Of a DNA stretch of 53,086 bases, positions 38,386 to 44,858 are shown in pieces (within the stretch, counting starts at the first letter, position 1; each line of letters starts with the position of its first letter). The DNA is from an uncultured Eubacteriales bacterium (GTDB taxonomy: Bacteria > Bacillota > Clostridia > Oscillospirales > Oscillospiraceae): positions 1 to 53,086 of the forward strand of contig UQWH01000007.1 of the NCBI GenBank assembly GCA_900544705.1. The letters are read 5' to 3'. The notes beneath the pieces were generated by a model. The model ran no database searches. It was not told the origin of the DNA and saw nothing but the letters and a program-made list of their open reading frames with translations. The translations under genes and the position numbers were made by a program.

Positions 38386-39162
38386 ATGGAGGCATTTTAT
38401 GGAATTTTGATTCCATTTTTAGGCACCTCGCTGGGTGCGGCGTGTGTCTTTTTTATGAAAAAAACACTGGGCGACCGGGTGCAGCGCGCGCTGACGGGCT
38501 TTGCCGCCGGAGTCATGGTGGCCGCGTCGGTCTGGAGCCTGCTGATCCCTGCAATCGAGCAGGCGCAGGGAATGGGAAAGTGGTCGTTCGTTCCGGCGGT
38601 CGCCGGATTCTGGATCGGCGTCCTGTTCCTGCTGCTGCTTGACCGTGTCATCCCGCATTTGCACCGCAACAGCGCGCAGGCAGAGGGCCCGCAGAGCCGT
38701 TTGCAGCGCACGACGATGATGGTTCTGGCGGTTACGCTGCACAATATCCCGGAGGGTATGGCCGTCGGCGTGGTCTATGCGGGACATCTGTCCGGCAATG
38801 CACAGATCACGATGGCGGGTGCGCTGGCGCTTTCTATCGGCATTGCCATTCAGAATTTTCCGGAGGGCGCGATCATTTCCATGCCGCTGCGCGCCGAGGG
38901 AATGGGGAAGGGACGCGCCTTTCTGGGCGGTGTCCTTTCTGGGATCGTCGAGCCGATCGGAGCGGTGCTGACGATCCTCGCCGCCCGGCGCATCGTTCCT
39001 GCGCTGCCGTATTTCCTCAGTTTTGCCGCCGGGGCAATGCTCTACGTCGTGGTCGAGGAGCTGATTCCGGAAATGTCCGCCGGAAAGCACTCCAATATCG
39101 GCACGGTGTTTTTTGCATTTGGCTTCAGTGTGATGATGATTCTGGATGTTGCGCTTGGATAA
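38386..39162 (+). CDS. ZIP-family divalent metal transporter
   Basis: 258-residue membrane protein of the ZIP family (ZupT-like), probably importing zinc or another divalent metal. The metal-binding motifs of the fourth and fifth membrane segments are present: TLHNIPEGMAVG and QNFPEGAIISMPL, followed by GIVEPIGAVL. About eight hydrophobic segments, with a short His-containing loop (RVIPHLHRNSAQ). I start at ATG 38386 (GGAGG 7 bases upstream); the frame continues upstream through the leader hairpins but gives no membrane segment there. Confidence 0.9.
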   Translation: MEAFYGILIPFLGTSLGAACVFFMKKTLGDRVQRALTGFAAGVMVAASVWSLLIPAIEQAQGMGKWSFVPAVAGFWIGVLFLLLLDRVIPHLHRNSAQAEGPQSRLQRTTMMVLAVTLHNIPEGMAVGVVYAGHLSGNAQITMAGALALSIGIAIQNFPEGAIISMPLRAEGMGKGRAFLGGVLSGIVEPIGAVLTILAARRIVPALPYFLSFAAGAMLYVVVEELIPEMSAGKHSNIGTVFFAFGFSVMMILDVALG

Positions 39163-39164
39163 AA

Positions 39165-39191
39165 AAACCGCATCTGATCTGGATGCGGTTT
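39165..39191 (+). terminator. Terminator after the ZIP transporter gene
   Basis: AAACCGCATC (39165-39174) pairs perfectly with GATGCGGTTT (39182-39191). The A-run on the left and TTT on the right allow use in either direction. Confidence 0.75.
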
Positions 39192-39202
39192 CGCAAAAAA
39201 AG

Positions 39203-39230
39203 AAAGCACTTCGCGATTGCAAAGTGCTTT
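39203..39230 (-). terminator. Terminator of the tRNA-Arg transcript
   Basis: AAAGCACTT (39203-39211) with AAGTGCTTT (39222-39230). Read on the minus strand, the hairpin is followed by TCTTTTTTT, immediately after the tRNA 3' end. Confidence 0.85.
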
Positions 39231-39232
39231 CG

Positions 39233-39309
39233 TGGTACGCCGGAAGGGACTCGAACCCCCGACCTACTGGTTCGTAGCCAGTCACTCTATCCAACTGAGC
39301 TACCGGCGC
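39233..39309 (-). tRNA. tRNA-Arg (anticodon ACG)
   Basis: The minus strand folds into a full cloverleaf. The acceptor stem GCGCCGG/CCGGCGT has a G-U first pair, discriminator A and an encoded CCA. The anticodon arm ACTGG-CTACGAA-CCAGT presents ACG, and the T arm contains GGTTCGAGTCC. ACG (inosine-modified) reads CGU, CGC and CGA arginine codons. It has its own promoter and terminator. Confidence 0.96.
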
Positions 39310-39334
39310 GTACGCACGTCCAACGTGCTCATAT

Positions 39335-39363
39335 ATAGTAGCACAGTATGCCGGAAAAAGCAA
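39335..39363 (-). promoter_or_regulatory. Promoter of tRNA-Arg
   Basis: On the minus strand TTGCTT (39363-39358), 17 bases, TACTAT (39340-39335), ending 25 bases before the mature tRNA 5' end. Confidence 0.65.
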
Positions 39364-39390
39364 GTCCTTTTTTCTCTTTTTTCAAAAAAA

Positions 39391-39990
39391 TCAGGTGGTG
39401 CATTTTCGGCGTCTGCACGCCGGGAAGATCGTTCCGGCAACGCGCAGCAGCAGAAGCCCGCAAAGGATGACAGGCCAGAGCCCGGCGTGCCAGACGCAGG
39501 TTAGATAACAGGAGAATGCGGCGAGGGACAGCAAACCGGCTATGACGATCATTCGCTCGACGATCGTGGCTGCTGCATCCGGCAGCAGCAGATGAAGCAG
39601 TGCCCGCAGCACCCGCCCGCCGTCCATGGGGTAGAAGGGAAGCAGATTGTAGCCCAGAAGCAGCAGGTTGACCAACGCAAAGCGCGGATCCCGGTGGAGA
39701 AACACGGCGGTGCACAGCGCGTTGACGGCAGGCCCGGCTGCCGCAGCGAGGAGCTCTTTTTGATAGCTGAGCGTTTGTGTATGAATGACTGCGCCGGAGA
39801 GGTGAAAACTGATTTTATGTACCTGCGCGCGCATACAGCGCAGCGCGAGCAGATGTCCGGCCTCGTGGAGCGTCATGGCAAACAGAAAGGGGAGAAAAGT
39901 CTGCGCCGGATCGAAGTAAAAATAGGCGCACAACAGGGCGACAAAGGCCGGGCTGACCTCAAGATATCTGCGGATCCTGAATTGCTTCAC
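39391..39990 (-). CDS. M50B site-2-type metalloprotease (SpoIVFB-like)
   Basis: 199-residue integral-membrane zinc protease. The zinc site HEAGH (TLHEAGHLLAL, residues about 41-51) lies in an early membrane segment, and NLLPFYPMDGGRVLRALL supplies the third ligand motif; about five hydrophobic stretches. Family members cut proteins within the membrane; SpoIVFB activates sigma-K in sporulation. That role here is inference, since no spo genes are near. The GTG start at 39990 has GGAGG 7 bases upstream, inside the preceding small gene, so the two are coupled. Confidence 0.88.
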   Translation of the reverse strand: MKQFRIRRYLEVSPAFVALLCAYFYFDPAQTFLPFLFAMTLHEAGHLLALRCMRAQVHKISFHLSGAVIHTQTLSYQKELLAAAAGPAVNALCTAVFLHRDPRFALVNLLLLGYNLLPFYPMDGGRVLRALLHLLLPDAAATIVERMIVIAGLLSLAAFSCYLTCVWHAGLWPVILCGLLLLRVAGTIFPACRRRKCTT

Positions 39991-40207
39991 GGAATACCTC
40001 CACTGCGTCAGTCAGACCGCCGCCTGCGGAAAGTCGGTCGATCACGCCGGAAACCGCCTGAGAAATGCGGCTTTCCACACCGCTGATCCATTGACCAACC
40101 TGCTGCCCGGCGGCTGGGTAGCGGTATTTCAGCAGAATCGCTGCGGCGAGAATACACAGACAAATCACCGCATTGCGGCAGAAACGCGCCCGGAAATGTT
40201 GAAACAC
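39959..40207 (-). CDS. Small membrane protein coupled to the M50 protease
   Basis: About 82 residues with one hydrophobic segment near the N-terminus (AVICLCILAAAILLKY) and an outside, helical C-terminal part (GVESRISQAVSGVIDRLSAGG). No family recognised. Overlap with the M50 gene by 32 bases suggests a partner, by analogy with SpoIVFA, which holds SpoIVFB. I prefer the GTG at 40207 (TGAGG 8 bases away) to the GTG at 40216, which overlaps that site. Confidence 0.6.
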   Translation of the reverse strand: MFQHFRARFCRNAVICLCILAAAILLKYRYPAAGQQVGQWISGVESRISQAVSGVIDRLSAGGGLTDAVEVFREAIQDPQIS

Positions 40208-40262
40208 GGAAATCACCTCAGTAGGATTCTATGAAGTTTCTCCCAAATTATACTTTTTAGTC

Positions 40263-40291
40263 TTGACAAAGCCGCAGAAAATGCGTATAAT
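40263..40291 (+). promoter_or_regulatory. Consensus promoter of tRNA-Pro
   Basis: TTGACA (40263-40268), 17 bases, TATAAT (40286-40291): a perfect sigma-A promoter ending 11 bases before the tRNA. Confidence 0.9.
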
Positions 40292-40302
40292 ATCTATGCT
40301 TT

Positions 40303-40379
40303 CGGGGTGTGGCGAAGTTTGGTATCGCGCTTGGTTCGGGACCAAGAGGCCGCGGGTTCAAGTCCCGCCACTCCGACCA
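40303..40379 (+). tRNA. tRNA-Pro (anticodon CGG)
   Basis: A complete cloverleaf: acceptor CGGGGTG/CACTCCG with an encoded ACCA end; anticodon arm CTTGG-TTCGGGA-CCAAG presents CGG for the CCG codon; T arm has GGGTTCAAGTCCC. The lower-GC island starts directly downstream, so the 3' end may be an integration site, although I found no second copy of it in the window. Confidence 0.96.
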
Positions 40380-40380
40380 T

Positions 40381-40434
40381 ATCGAGTGTTCTTAACCAAC
40401 CTGAGAGTTGGATGAGGACACTCGATTTCTTTTT
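40381..40434 (+). terminator. Terminator of tRNA-Pro
   Basis: ATCGAGTGT (40381-40389) pairs with ACACTCGAT (40418-40426), with an inner CCAAC/GTTGG stem, and is followed by TTCTTTTT. Confidence 0.88.
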
Positions 40435-41091
40435 GCGCTTTTGTGCCTCTTCGTATGTATGAGCAGGATCTGTCCTGCTCTTTTTTGGTTATGCCGATTG
40501 TGCATTCGGAACATATTCCACGGCAACGCCCTTGCGGGTTTCTTCTCGGTAGTTGCGCCCGCTCCCAAGACTTGGCAGTTCCAGATACCCTACAAACTTA
40601 TAGTGTATGCACGAAGTGCGCTCCTTGCTTGGTGCAGTATCCCGGACAAGAATGAGTCAGCCCCTTTTGTGAACTTCGGAGAGCTTGCCGACAGGTTTCC
40701 CGAGCTTGTAAACAGCAAGGGCGAGGGATGGTATTACAGGCATATTCAAAATGTTATCCGGTTTGTAAAAAAGCACCCCGATGCCGTCAGCGCAAACGCA
40801 AAAAACACCGTGGCGGGAATCAGCAAAGGCTTTAAGGCGGAATGGAAAAAGAAAGTCCGGCAACTGCAAGTGCCGATATTTGCGCTGAATACCAAAGCGG
40901 CGTGGGCGCTGCGCCTTGATGACATTCTTGCCGATGCGTTGGAGCTTGGCGCGCTTAGAACGGAGGAATATATTTTGCCGCAGTCAGAATACGACGCTTT
41001 GAAAAGCCTTGACTTAAACACCTTTCCTTTAGAAGTAGTCTGCAATACGGTTGCCTACTATGAAGCAAATAAGAGCAATGATAGTGAGTGA
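40408..41091 (+). pseudogene. Remnant of an unrecognised accessory (mobile-element) gene
   Basis: An open frame of 227 codons. The credible part is the last 140 or so residues (from about 40670: FVNFGELADRFPELVNSKGE to YYEANKSNDSE), which look like a genuine protein C-terminus with charged helices. The first 85 codons start inside the tRNA terminator, are rich in Cys and Leu and have no ribosome site, so the original 5' end is probably missing. No family recognised. Base composition is clearly lower in GC than the chromosome to the left. Confidence 0.45.
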
Positions 41092-41229
41092 GTGGTGCTG
41101 CCCGTTGCAAGCTTTGATTGTTATTACGGAAACACGAATTTCAGCAAAAAATGGCTTGCCAAAATCCCCGATGCTGTACTGACAAGAGAAGTGAGCAGCG
41201 GTGTCTGCCGAATAAAAGTCAATATCTGA
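41092..41229 (+). pseudogene. Short truncated gene fragment
   Basis: Directly after the previous frame, 45 codons from GTG 41092 read VVLPVASFDCYYGNTNFSKK, then WLAKIPDAVLTREVSSGVCRIKVNI and stop. It reads like a genuine, compact protein segment and not random translation, and probably belonged to the same mobile element. A terminator follows. Confidence 0.35.
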
Positions 41230-41238
41230 AATGCAAAA

Positions 41239-41280
41239 AGCCCCGATGAGTACAGAGAAAATCTGAAACTCATCGGGGCT
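41239..41280 (+). terminator. Terminator after the mobile-element remnant
   Basis: AGCCCCGATGAG (41239-41250) pairs perfectly with CTCATCGGGGCT (41269-41280), followed by GTCTTT. Confidence 0.75.
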
Positions 41281-41290
41281 GTCTTTATAT

Positions 41291-41321
41291 CCGCACATTC
41301 GACAGGGAATGTGCGGTTTTT
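41291..41321 (+). terminator. Second terminator before the inverted-repeat element
   Basis: CCGCACATTC (41291-41300) with GAATGTGCGG (41307-41316), followed by TTTTT. With the previous hairpin it insulates the downstream element from rightward read-through. Confidence 0.88.
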
Positions 41322-41366
41322 ATATAATGATTTATGGCTGCGGCGACGCAATTTTTCAAACAAAAA

Positions 41367-41393
41367 GAGCCGCAGTCTTGTAAACCGCGGCTC
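41367..41393 (-). terminator. Leftward terminator abutting the left inverted repeat
   Basis: On the minus strand GAGCCGC (41393-41387) pairs with GCGGCTC (41373-41367) and is followed by TTTTTG. It would stop leftward transcripts leaving the invertible segment. Confidence 0.75.
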
Positions 41394-41398
41394 AAAAT

Positions 41399-41418
41399 TT
41401 TCGTAGAGTTTGGCACTC
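41399..41418 (+). repeat. Left inverted repeat of a candidate invertible promoter
   Basis: TTTCGTAGAGTTTGGCACTC. Its exact reverse complement occurs at 41634-41653, a perfect 20-bp inverted repeat 215 bases apart. That is the size range of site-specific inversion switches in Clostridia and Bacteroidales. Confidence 0.85.
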
Positions 41419-41428
41419 AACTAAAAAC

Positions 41429-41462
41429 TCTGCGCAAAAGTGCTTTTATGCCGCAGATTTTT
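41429..41462 (+). terminator. Terminator inside the invertible segment
   Basis: TCTGCG/CGCAGA outer stem with an inner AAAAG/CTTTT pairing, then five T bases (41458-41462). It would stop read-through from the left while the internal promoter faces right. Confidence 0.55.
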
Positions 41463-41561
41463 GGTAACCAATCAAAAATGACACAGAAGCTTGACTGACG
41501 TTTTTCGACAACAAAAACTCCGAAATTTTCTTGTAAAATGACAGAAATCAAACGAAGTCAC

Positions 41562-41590
41562 TTGATTTTTTCAAATGGCGGTGTTATAAT
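41562..41590 (+). promoter_or_regulatory. Promoter within the inverted repeats, facing the TetR/SipW genes
   Basis: TTGATT (41562-41567), 17 bases, consensus TATAAT (41585-41590). The transcript would begin near 41597, carry a GTGGG/CCCAC hairpin (41603-41621), cross the right repeat and reach the TetR gene at 41758. Confidence 0.8.
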
Positions 41591-41633
41591 TTTCCTGTTC
41601 TCGTGGGTGAATAGTGCCCACTTAACCAACATA

Positions 41634-41653
41634 GAGTGCCAAACTCTACGAAA
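41634..41653 (-). repeat. Right inverted repeat of the candidate invertible promoter
   Basis: GAGTGCCAAACTCTACGAAA, the perfect reverse complement of 41399-41418. The identity stops at the 20-bp boundary on both sides. Confidence 0.85.
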
Positions 41654-41667
41654 GAAATTGTAATTTT

Positions 41668-41693
41668 ATATTTCCCGTAATGACGGGGAATAT
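41668..41693. promoter_or_regulatory. Palindrome before the TetR gene (possible operator)
   Basis: ATATTTCCCGT (41668-41678) and ACGGGGAATAT (41683-41693) are inverted copies with one mismatch and a 4-base centre. A 26-bp palindrome 65 bases before a TetR gene is a plausible self-regulatory operator. Because ATATTTTG follows, a weak terminator/attenuator is an alternative. Confidence 0.45.
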
Positions 41694-41757
41694 ATTTTGC
41701 GACATTTTATAAAGGGCTTTAAGCTATGGCAAAAAGGATGAAAAAGGAGAGAGAAGC

Positions 41758-42405
41758 ATGGCGCCGCAGAGAACCCCGGAACAGTTAAAATCCATTATTC
41801 TCAAAGCGACGCAGCATCTTGTTGCTGCCGGGGGTATGCAGAATTTCAGCTACCCAAAGTTGGCGGCGGAAACCGGAATCAATGCACCGACGGTGTATGA
41901 GCATTACAAGAACAAAGAAGCTTTGCTCACCGCCTGCTTCCTAACCATCGACAATGAAATTGCCTGCAAAATTGCCAATGCCCCGAAAAGCCTATCTGCC
42001 GGAGTAAAGGATTTGCAGAGCTTAGATAATCTCTGCTGGCTGCTGTGGCTGCCGTACTGGAACGACTTGACTGCCGATTATGACCGCACTCTTTTTTACT
42101 GGCACTTCTGCAATTCGGGGTATTACACACCGGCGGTCGTGCAGCAGCGCATGCAGAACGGAAAAGCGTTTTGGGAGCTTGTGCAATCAGTGAAGGGACT
42201 GTCCCAATTTTCTGAAAGATGCAATCTTAAAATGTTGGTTTGGAACCTTGTTGACAACACAGTGGCAATGGCTGCCAAGGTGCTTAGGGGTATTTATCCA
42301 AACGATGAGGTCAATGTAAACACCGTGTATCATATGGTCTTTCAGCCGGTGTTCTCCGTGTTCGGACAGAATAACGGCGATAATAACAAAGCGGACGGCA
42401 AATAA
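41758..42405 (+). CDS. TetR-family transcriptional regulator
   Basis: 215 residues. The N-terminal helix-turn-helix domain (about 9-55) has the TetR pattern IILKATQHLVAAGGMQNFSY, LAAETGINAPTVYEHYKNKEALL. The remaining helices form an unassigned ligand/dimerisation domain (WLLWLPYWNDLTADY; Trp/Tyr-rich). AAGGAGAG precedes ATG 41758. It is the first gene downstream of the candidate invertible promoter and lies 62 bases before the surface-protein gene, so it probably regulates this locus. The inducer is unknown. Confidence 0.88.
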   Translation: MAPQRTPEQLKSIILKATQHLVAAGGMQNFSYPKLAAETGINAPTVYEHYKNKEALLTACFLTIDNEIACKIANAPKSLSAGVKDLQSLDNLCWLLWLPYWNDLTADYDRTLFYWHFCNSGYYTPAVVQQRMQNGKAFWELVQSVKGLSQFSERCNLKMLVWNLVDNTVAMAAKVLRGIYPNDEVNVNTVYHMVFQPVFSVFGQNNGDNNKADGK

Positions 42406-42467
42406 CCGCCGACCGCTTCACACAGCAGAACATTTAGCAAATTTTATGAGTAAAGGAGTAAGCCGGA

Positions 42468-43298
42468 GTGGAACAGAAAAAGAAAATCAAAATAGTAATT
42501 ATCGTTCTTGCCTGCCTGCTCGGACTCAGCCTTTTAGCCCTCGGCGGCACACTTGTGTATAACAAGCTGGCGAACAATACCCCTGCCACCATGACCGTGC
42601 CGGATAATCTGATTACGCCGGACGAGGACACGACCAAGCCCGACAGCAGCGAGAGCAACAGCCAAGCGCCGGACAGCTCCGAAACGCAAACGCCGAGCAG
42701 CTCCGCCGATACTTCTTCCTCTGCCGTGCAGCCTACGCAAAGCACGACCGCCGAAGTAAAGAGAGCAGCGACCATCGAGCTGTACAATAAGCAGCCGGAG
42801 GAAAACACGCCGTTTCAGGTGGGCAATATGTTCCCCGGTGACGCAGAAATAAAATACTTCTGTGTGCGGGTATCCTACCACGATAAAATCACCGTGCATT
42901 ACAAAGCCACTGTTCGTCCCGGTTATGAGAAATTAGCCGAAGTGCTGAAAGTACAGGTCAAGCTGCTCTCCACAGGCGAAACGATGTATGACGGTTTAAT
43001 GCGGGATATGCCCGAAAGACTGACGCACAAATTGGCGTCCAAGAAATCCACCACCGACGAGCTGTACTATGAGATCACGGCTTATTTAGATACAAGCGTA
43101 GGCAATGACTATCAGAATAAGGACTTGATTGCCGATTTCAAATGGTGGGTCGAGGAAACAGGAAACCTTGACGACTCCCCGAAAACAGGCGATACCTCAA
43201 ACATTCTGCTGTGGGCGGTGCTTGCCGCTTGCTCCGGCAGTATGATGATTCTCCTGCTTGTAGTCCGTAGGCGTAAGGAGGATGAGGAAAATGTCTGA
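42468..43298 (+). CDS. Sortase-anchored surface protein of the SipW locus
   Basis: 276 residues. Residues about 8-30 form a signal/membrane segment after a basic start (EQKKKIKIVIIVLACLLG). A Ser/Thr/Glu-rich linker follows (38-94), then a beta-rich domain (about 95-232) with camelysin-like wording (FQVGNMFPGDAEIKYFCVRVSY). The C-terminus has SPKTG (237-241), a hydrophobic stretch and RRRKEDE, a sortase cell-wall sorting signal of the LPXTG type with a changed motif. The start is GTG 42468 with AAAGGAG 9 bases upstream. It may anchor the TasA-like fibres to peptidoglycan. No sortase gene is in the window. Confidence 0.8.
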   Translation: MEQKKKIKIVIIVLACLLGLSLLALGGTLVYNKLANNTPATMTVPDNLITPDEDTTKPDSSESNSQAPDSSETQTPSSSADTSSSAVQPTQSTTAEVKRAATIELYNKQPEENTPFQVGNMFPGDAEIKYFCVRVSYHDKITVHYKATVRPGYEKLAEVLKVQVKLLSTGETMYDGLMRDMPERLTHKLASKKSTTDELYYEITAYLDTSVGNDYQNKDLIADFKWWVEETGNLDDSPKTGDTSNILLWAVLAACSGSMMILLLVVRRRKEDEENV

Positions 43299-43836
43299 AA
43301 CAAAAACCGCTAAAAGGCTGACGGGCGGAATTATTGCCATTATTATTCTTGCCGTTTGCCTTTGCATCACCACCTTTGCCCTTGTATATGCTTCCGTTTC
43401 CGTTGAGAATAACCTGTTCCACACAGGCGAGGTCAAGATAAACCTCAACGACGGCAAGCCCGTGATTCGGGAACACGAATTTCTCTTTGAGCCGGGTATG
43501 ACGGTTGTAAAGGACTTCTTTATTGAGAACGACAGCACTTGGGATGTGTATTACCGCCTATATCTCGATAATGTTTCGGGTGGGCTTTCCGATGTGCTGA
43601 CCGTGACGATAAAGGACGGCGATAAAGTTTTATACTCCGGCACGGCAAACGAACTGACAAAGCAGAATGTAGTCGCTGCCGATGATACCCTTAAAATCGG
43701 GCAGCGCCGCAATTTAACCGTAGTATTCCACTATCCCGAAAATAGCGGCAACGAAACGCAGAACCTCGATCTCACATTCACGCTGTGTGCCGAGGCAACG
43801 CAAACGAAGAATAATCCGAATAAGCTGTTCGGATAA
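43291..43836 (+). CDS. TasA/camelysin-like secreted subunit
   Basis: 181 residues. It has a SipW-type signal region (GGIIAIIILAVCLCITTFAL, about 12-31), then a beta-sandwich domain typical of the TasA/CalY group: SVSVENNLFHTGEVKINLNDG at the mature start and EPGMTVVKDFFIENDSTWDV, the donor-strand region of these fibre proteins. Start ATG 43291 has AAGGAGG 9 bases away; the earlier in-frame ATG 43282 touches that site. It overlaps the anchor gene by 8 bases, so both are made together. Probably a minor or basal fibre subunit exported and cut by SipW. Confidence 0.75.
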   Translation: MSETKTAKRLTGGIIAIIILAVCLCITTFALVYASVSVENNLFHTGEVKINLNDGKPVIREHEFLFEPGMTVVKDFFIENDSTWDVYYRLYLDNVSGGLSDVLTVTIKDGDKVLYSGTANELTKQNVVAADDTLKIGQRRNLTVVFHYPENSGNETQNLDLTFTLCAEATQTKNNPNKLFG

Positions 43837-43854
43837 AAAGGAAAGAACCAAGCA

Positions 43855-44082
43855 ATGCAAACACCCGACACAGAAACCGACAAATGCGCTTGTTGCGGCT
43901 GCGATACCGGCGTTCCGTTTGATATGCCTGTTTCCGAACGCAAGTATTATGAGGTCGGAAGCGTTCAGTTCTGCGAAAACTGTTACATAAAACTGCACAT
44001 TTATCCGGGTGAATCGTATAGTCCGGAGCGGGACAAAGAAATGAATCTGCTCCTGCGTCTATGCCGAAACGATAAGGAGTGA
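43855..44082 (+). CDS. Small zinc-ribbon protein in the SipW operon
   Basis: 75 residues with two Cys pairs: CACCGC near residue 11 and CENC near residue 41, spaced as a treble-clef or zinc-ribbon finger, plus another Cys near the end. No membrane segment or signal peptide, so cytoplasmic. No family recognised. It sits between a fibre subunit and SipW with gaps of 18 and 4 bases, so it is co-translated with the export machinery; a regulatory or chaperone role is only a guess. Confidence 0.7.
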   Translation: MQTPDTETDKCACCGCDTGVPFDMPVSERKYYEVGSVQFCENCYIKLHIYPGESYSPERDKEMNLLLRLCRNDKE

Positions 44083-44086
44083 GCAA

Positions 44087-44800
44087 ATGAAAGCATTAAA
44101 AATAATCCGAAGTATATTTGTGTGGCTGATGGTGGCGCTTGCCGTTTTTATGATGATATTCACCATTATTTCGGTATCCACCTTTGACCGTGCCGACCGC
44201 AATCTGTTCGGCTATAAGGCGTTCATTGTTTTGTCCGACTCCATGAGCAAAACCGACTTCAATGCGGGCGATTTGGTACTCGTGAAAGAGGTTGACCCCT
44301 CCACGCTCAAAGAGGGCGACATTATCGCCTATACCTCGCAGAATACCTCCAACTACGGTGAAACCGTAACCCATAAGATCCGCAAGATCACAACCGATGC
44401 AAACGGCGAACCGGGGTTCGTCACCTACGGTACAACAACCGACACGGACGATGAAACCGTCGTTACCTATCCGTATGTGCTGGGTAAATACAGCAGCCGT
44501 ATCCCGAAGGTAGGTGCATTTTTCCAGTTTCTTAAAAGCACCCCCGGCTATATCGTTTGTGTTCTCATTCCGTTCCTGCTTCTCATTCTGTTAGAGGGCG
44601 TCCGCTGCATCCGTCTGTTCCGCAAATATAAGGCAGAACAGCAGGCGGAGCTGCAAGCCGAAAGGGACAAGATTGAAGCCGACCGTGCCGAAACACAGCG
44701 CATGATGCAGGAGCTGCTGCAAATGAAAGCGCAGATGGCACAAAACGGCGGCGAAACGCCGAAAACGGACGAGGCTCCGTCCGATACCACTACGGTGTAA
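44087..44800 (+). CDS. sipW: SipW-type (ER-type) signal peptidase I
   Basis: Removes signal peptides from TasA-like proteins at the membrane. The 237-residue protein has an N-terminal membrane segment (about 9-31), catalytic Ser52 in VLSDSMSKTDFNAGDLVLV and His96 in GETVTHKI; the Ser/His dyad in place of Ser/Lys marks the ER/SipW class. A second membrane segment (about 157-176) is followed by a Gln/Glu-rich coiled coil (about 183-225) and an acidic tail, longer than usual. It directly precedes the four tandem SipW-type precursors. AAGGAG lies upstream of ATG 44087. Confidence 0.92.
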   Translation: MKALKIIRSIFVWLMVALAVFMMIFTIISVSTFDRADRNLFGYKAFIVLSDSMSKTDFNAGDLVLVKEVDPSTLKEGDIIAYTSQNTSNYGETVTHKIRKITTDANGEPGFVTYGTTTDTDDETVVTYPYVLGKYSSRIPKVGAFFQFLKSTPGYIVCVLIPFLLLILLEGVRCIRLFRKYKAEQQAELQAERDKIEADRAETQRMMQELLQMKAQMAQNGGETPKTDEAPSDTTTV

Positions 44801-44814
44801 TTCCGGAGAATCCG

Positions 44815-44832
44815 TGTTTACATATTGTCATT
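44815..44832 (+). repeat. Conserved leader motif before tandem gene 1
   Basis: TGTTTACATATTGTCATT, about 27 bases before the start codon. The same motif precedes all four tandem genes (46754, 48335 with one extra T, 49654). It is preceded by a small CGGA/TCCG hairpin, equivalent to the hairpin at the other copies. Confidence 0.75.
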
Positions 44833-44858
44833 GAAAATATATAAGGAGGTAAAACACA

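Larger units (their letters stand above)
41419..41633 (+). promoter_or_regulatory. Candidate invertible promoter segment (ON orientation as sequenced)
   Basis: This 215-base segment between perfect inverted repeats contains no gene. It holds a rightward terminator-like hairpin near its left end (TCTGCG 41429-41434 with CGCAGA 41452-41457, then TTTTT) and a near-consensus rightward promoter near its right end. Inversion would swing the promoter to face the leftward terminator at 41367-41393 and so switch off the TetR/SipW genes. Inversion has not been shown; it is inferred from structure. The alternative is a 255-bp MITE-like element, but I see no target-site duplication. Confidence 0.65.

Noticed and set aside
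39217..39504. An open frame reading MQSAFVVRRKGLEPPTYWFV
   Set aside because: It is the antisense of tRNA-Arg and its flanks; such frames are a well-known false protein pattern.
40391..41630. Direct repeat CTTAACCAAC at 40391-40400 and 41621-41630 as integration att sites
   Set aside because: Only 10 bases, one copy lies inside the tRNA terminator stem and the other inside the inverted-repeat segment; probably chance or a shared hairpin sequence.
44818..44858. TTTACA ... TATAAG as a promoter directly before tandem copy 1
   Set aside because: The spacing would be right (17), but the -10 box would touch the ribosome site so the transcript would start after it, and the -10 is not conserved in the other copies. 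I treat the conserved motif as a leader element.
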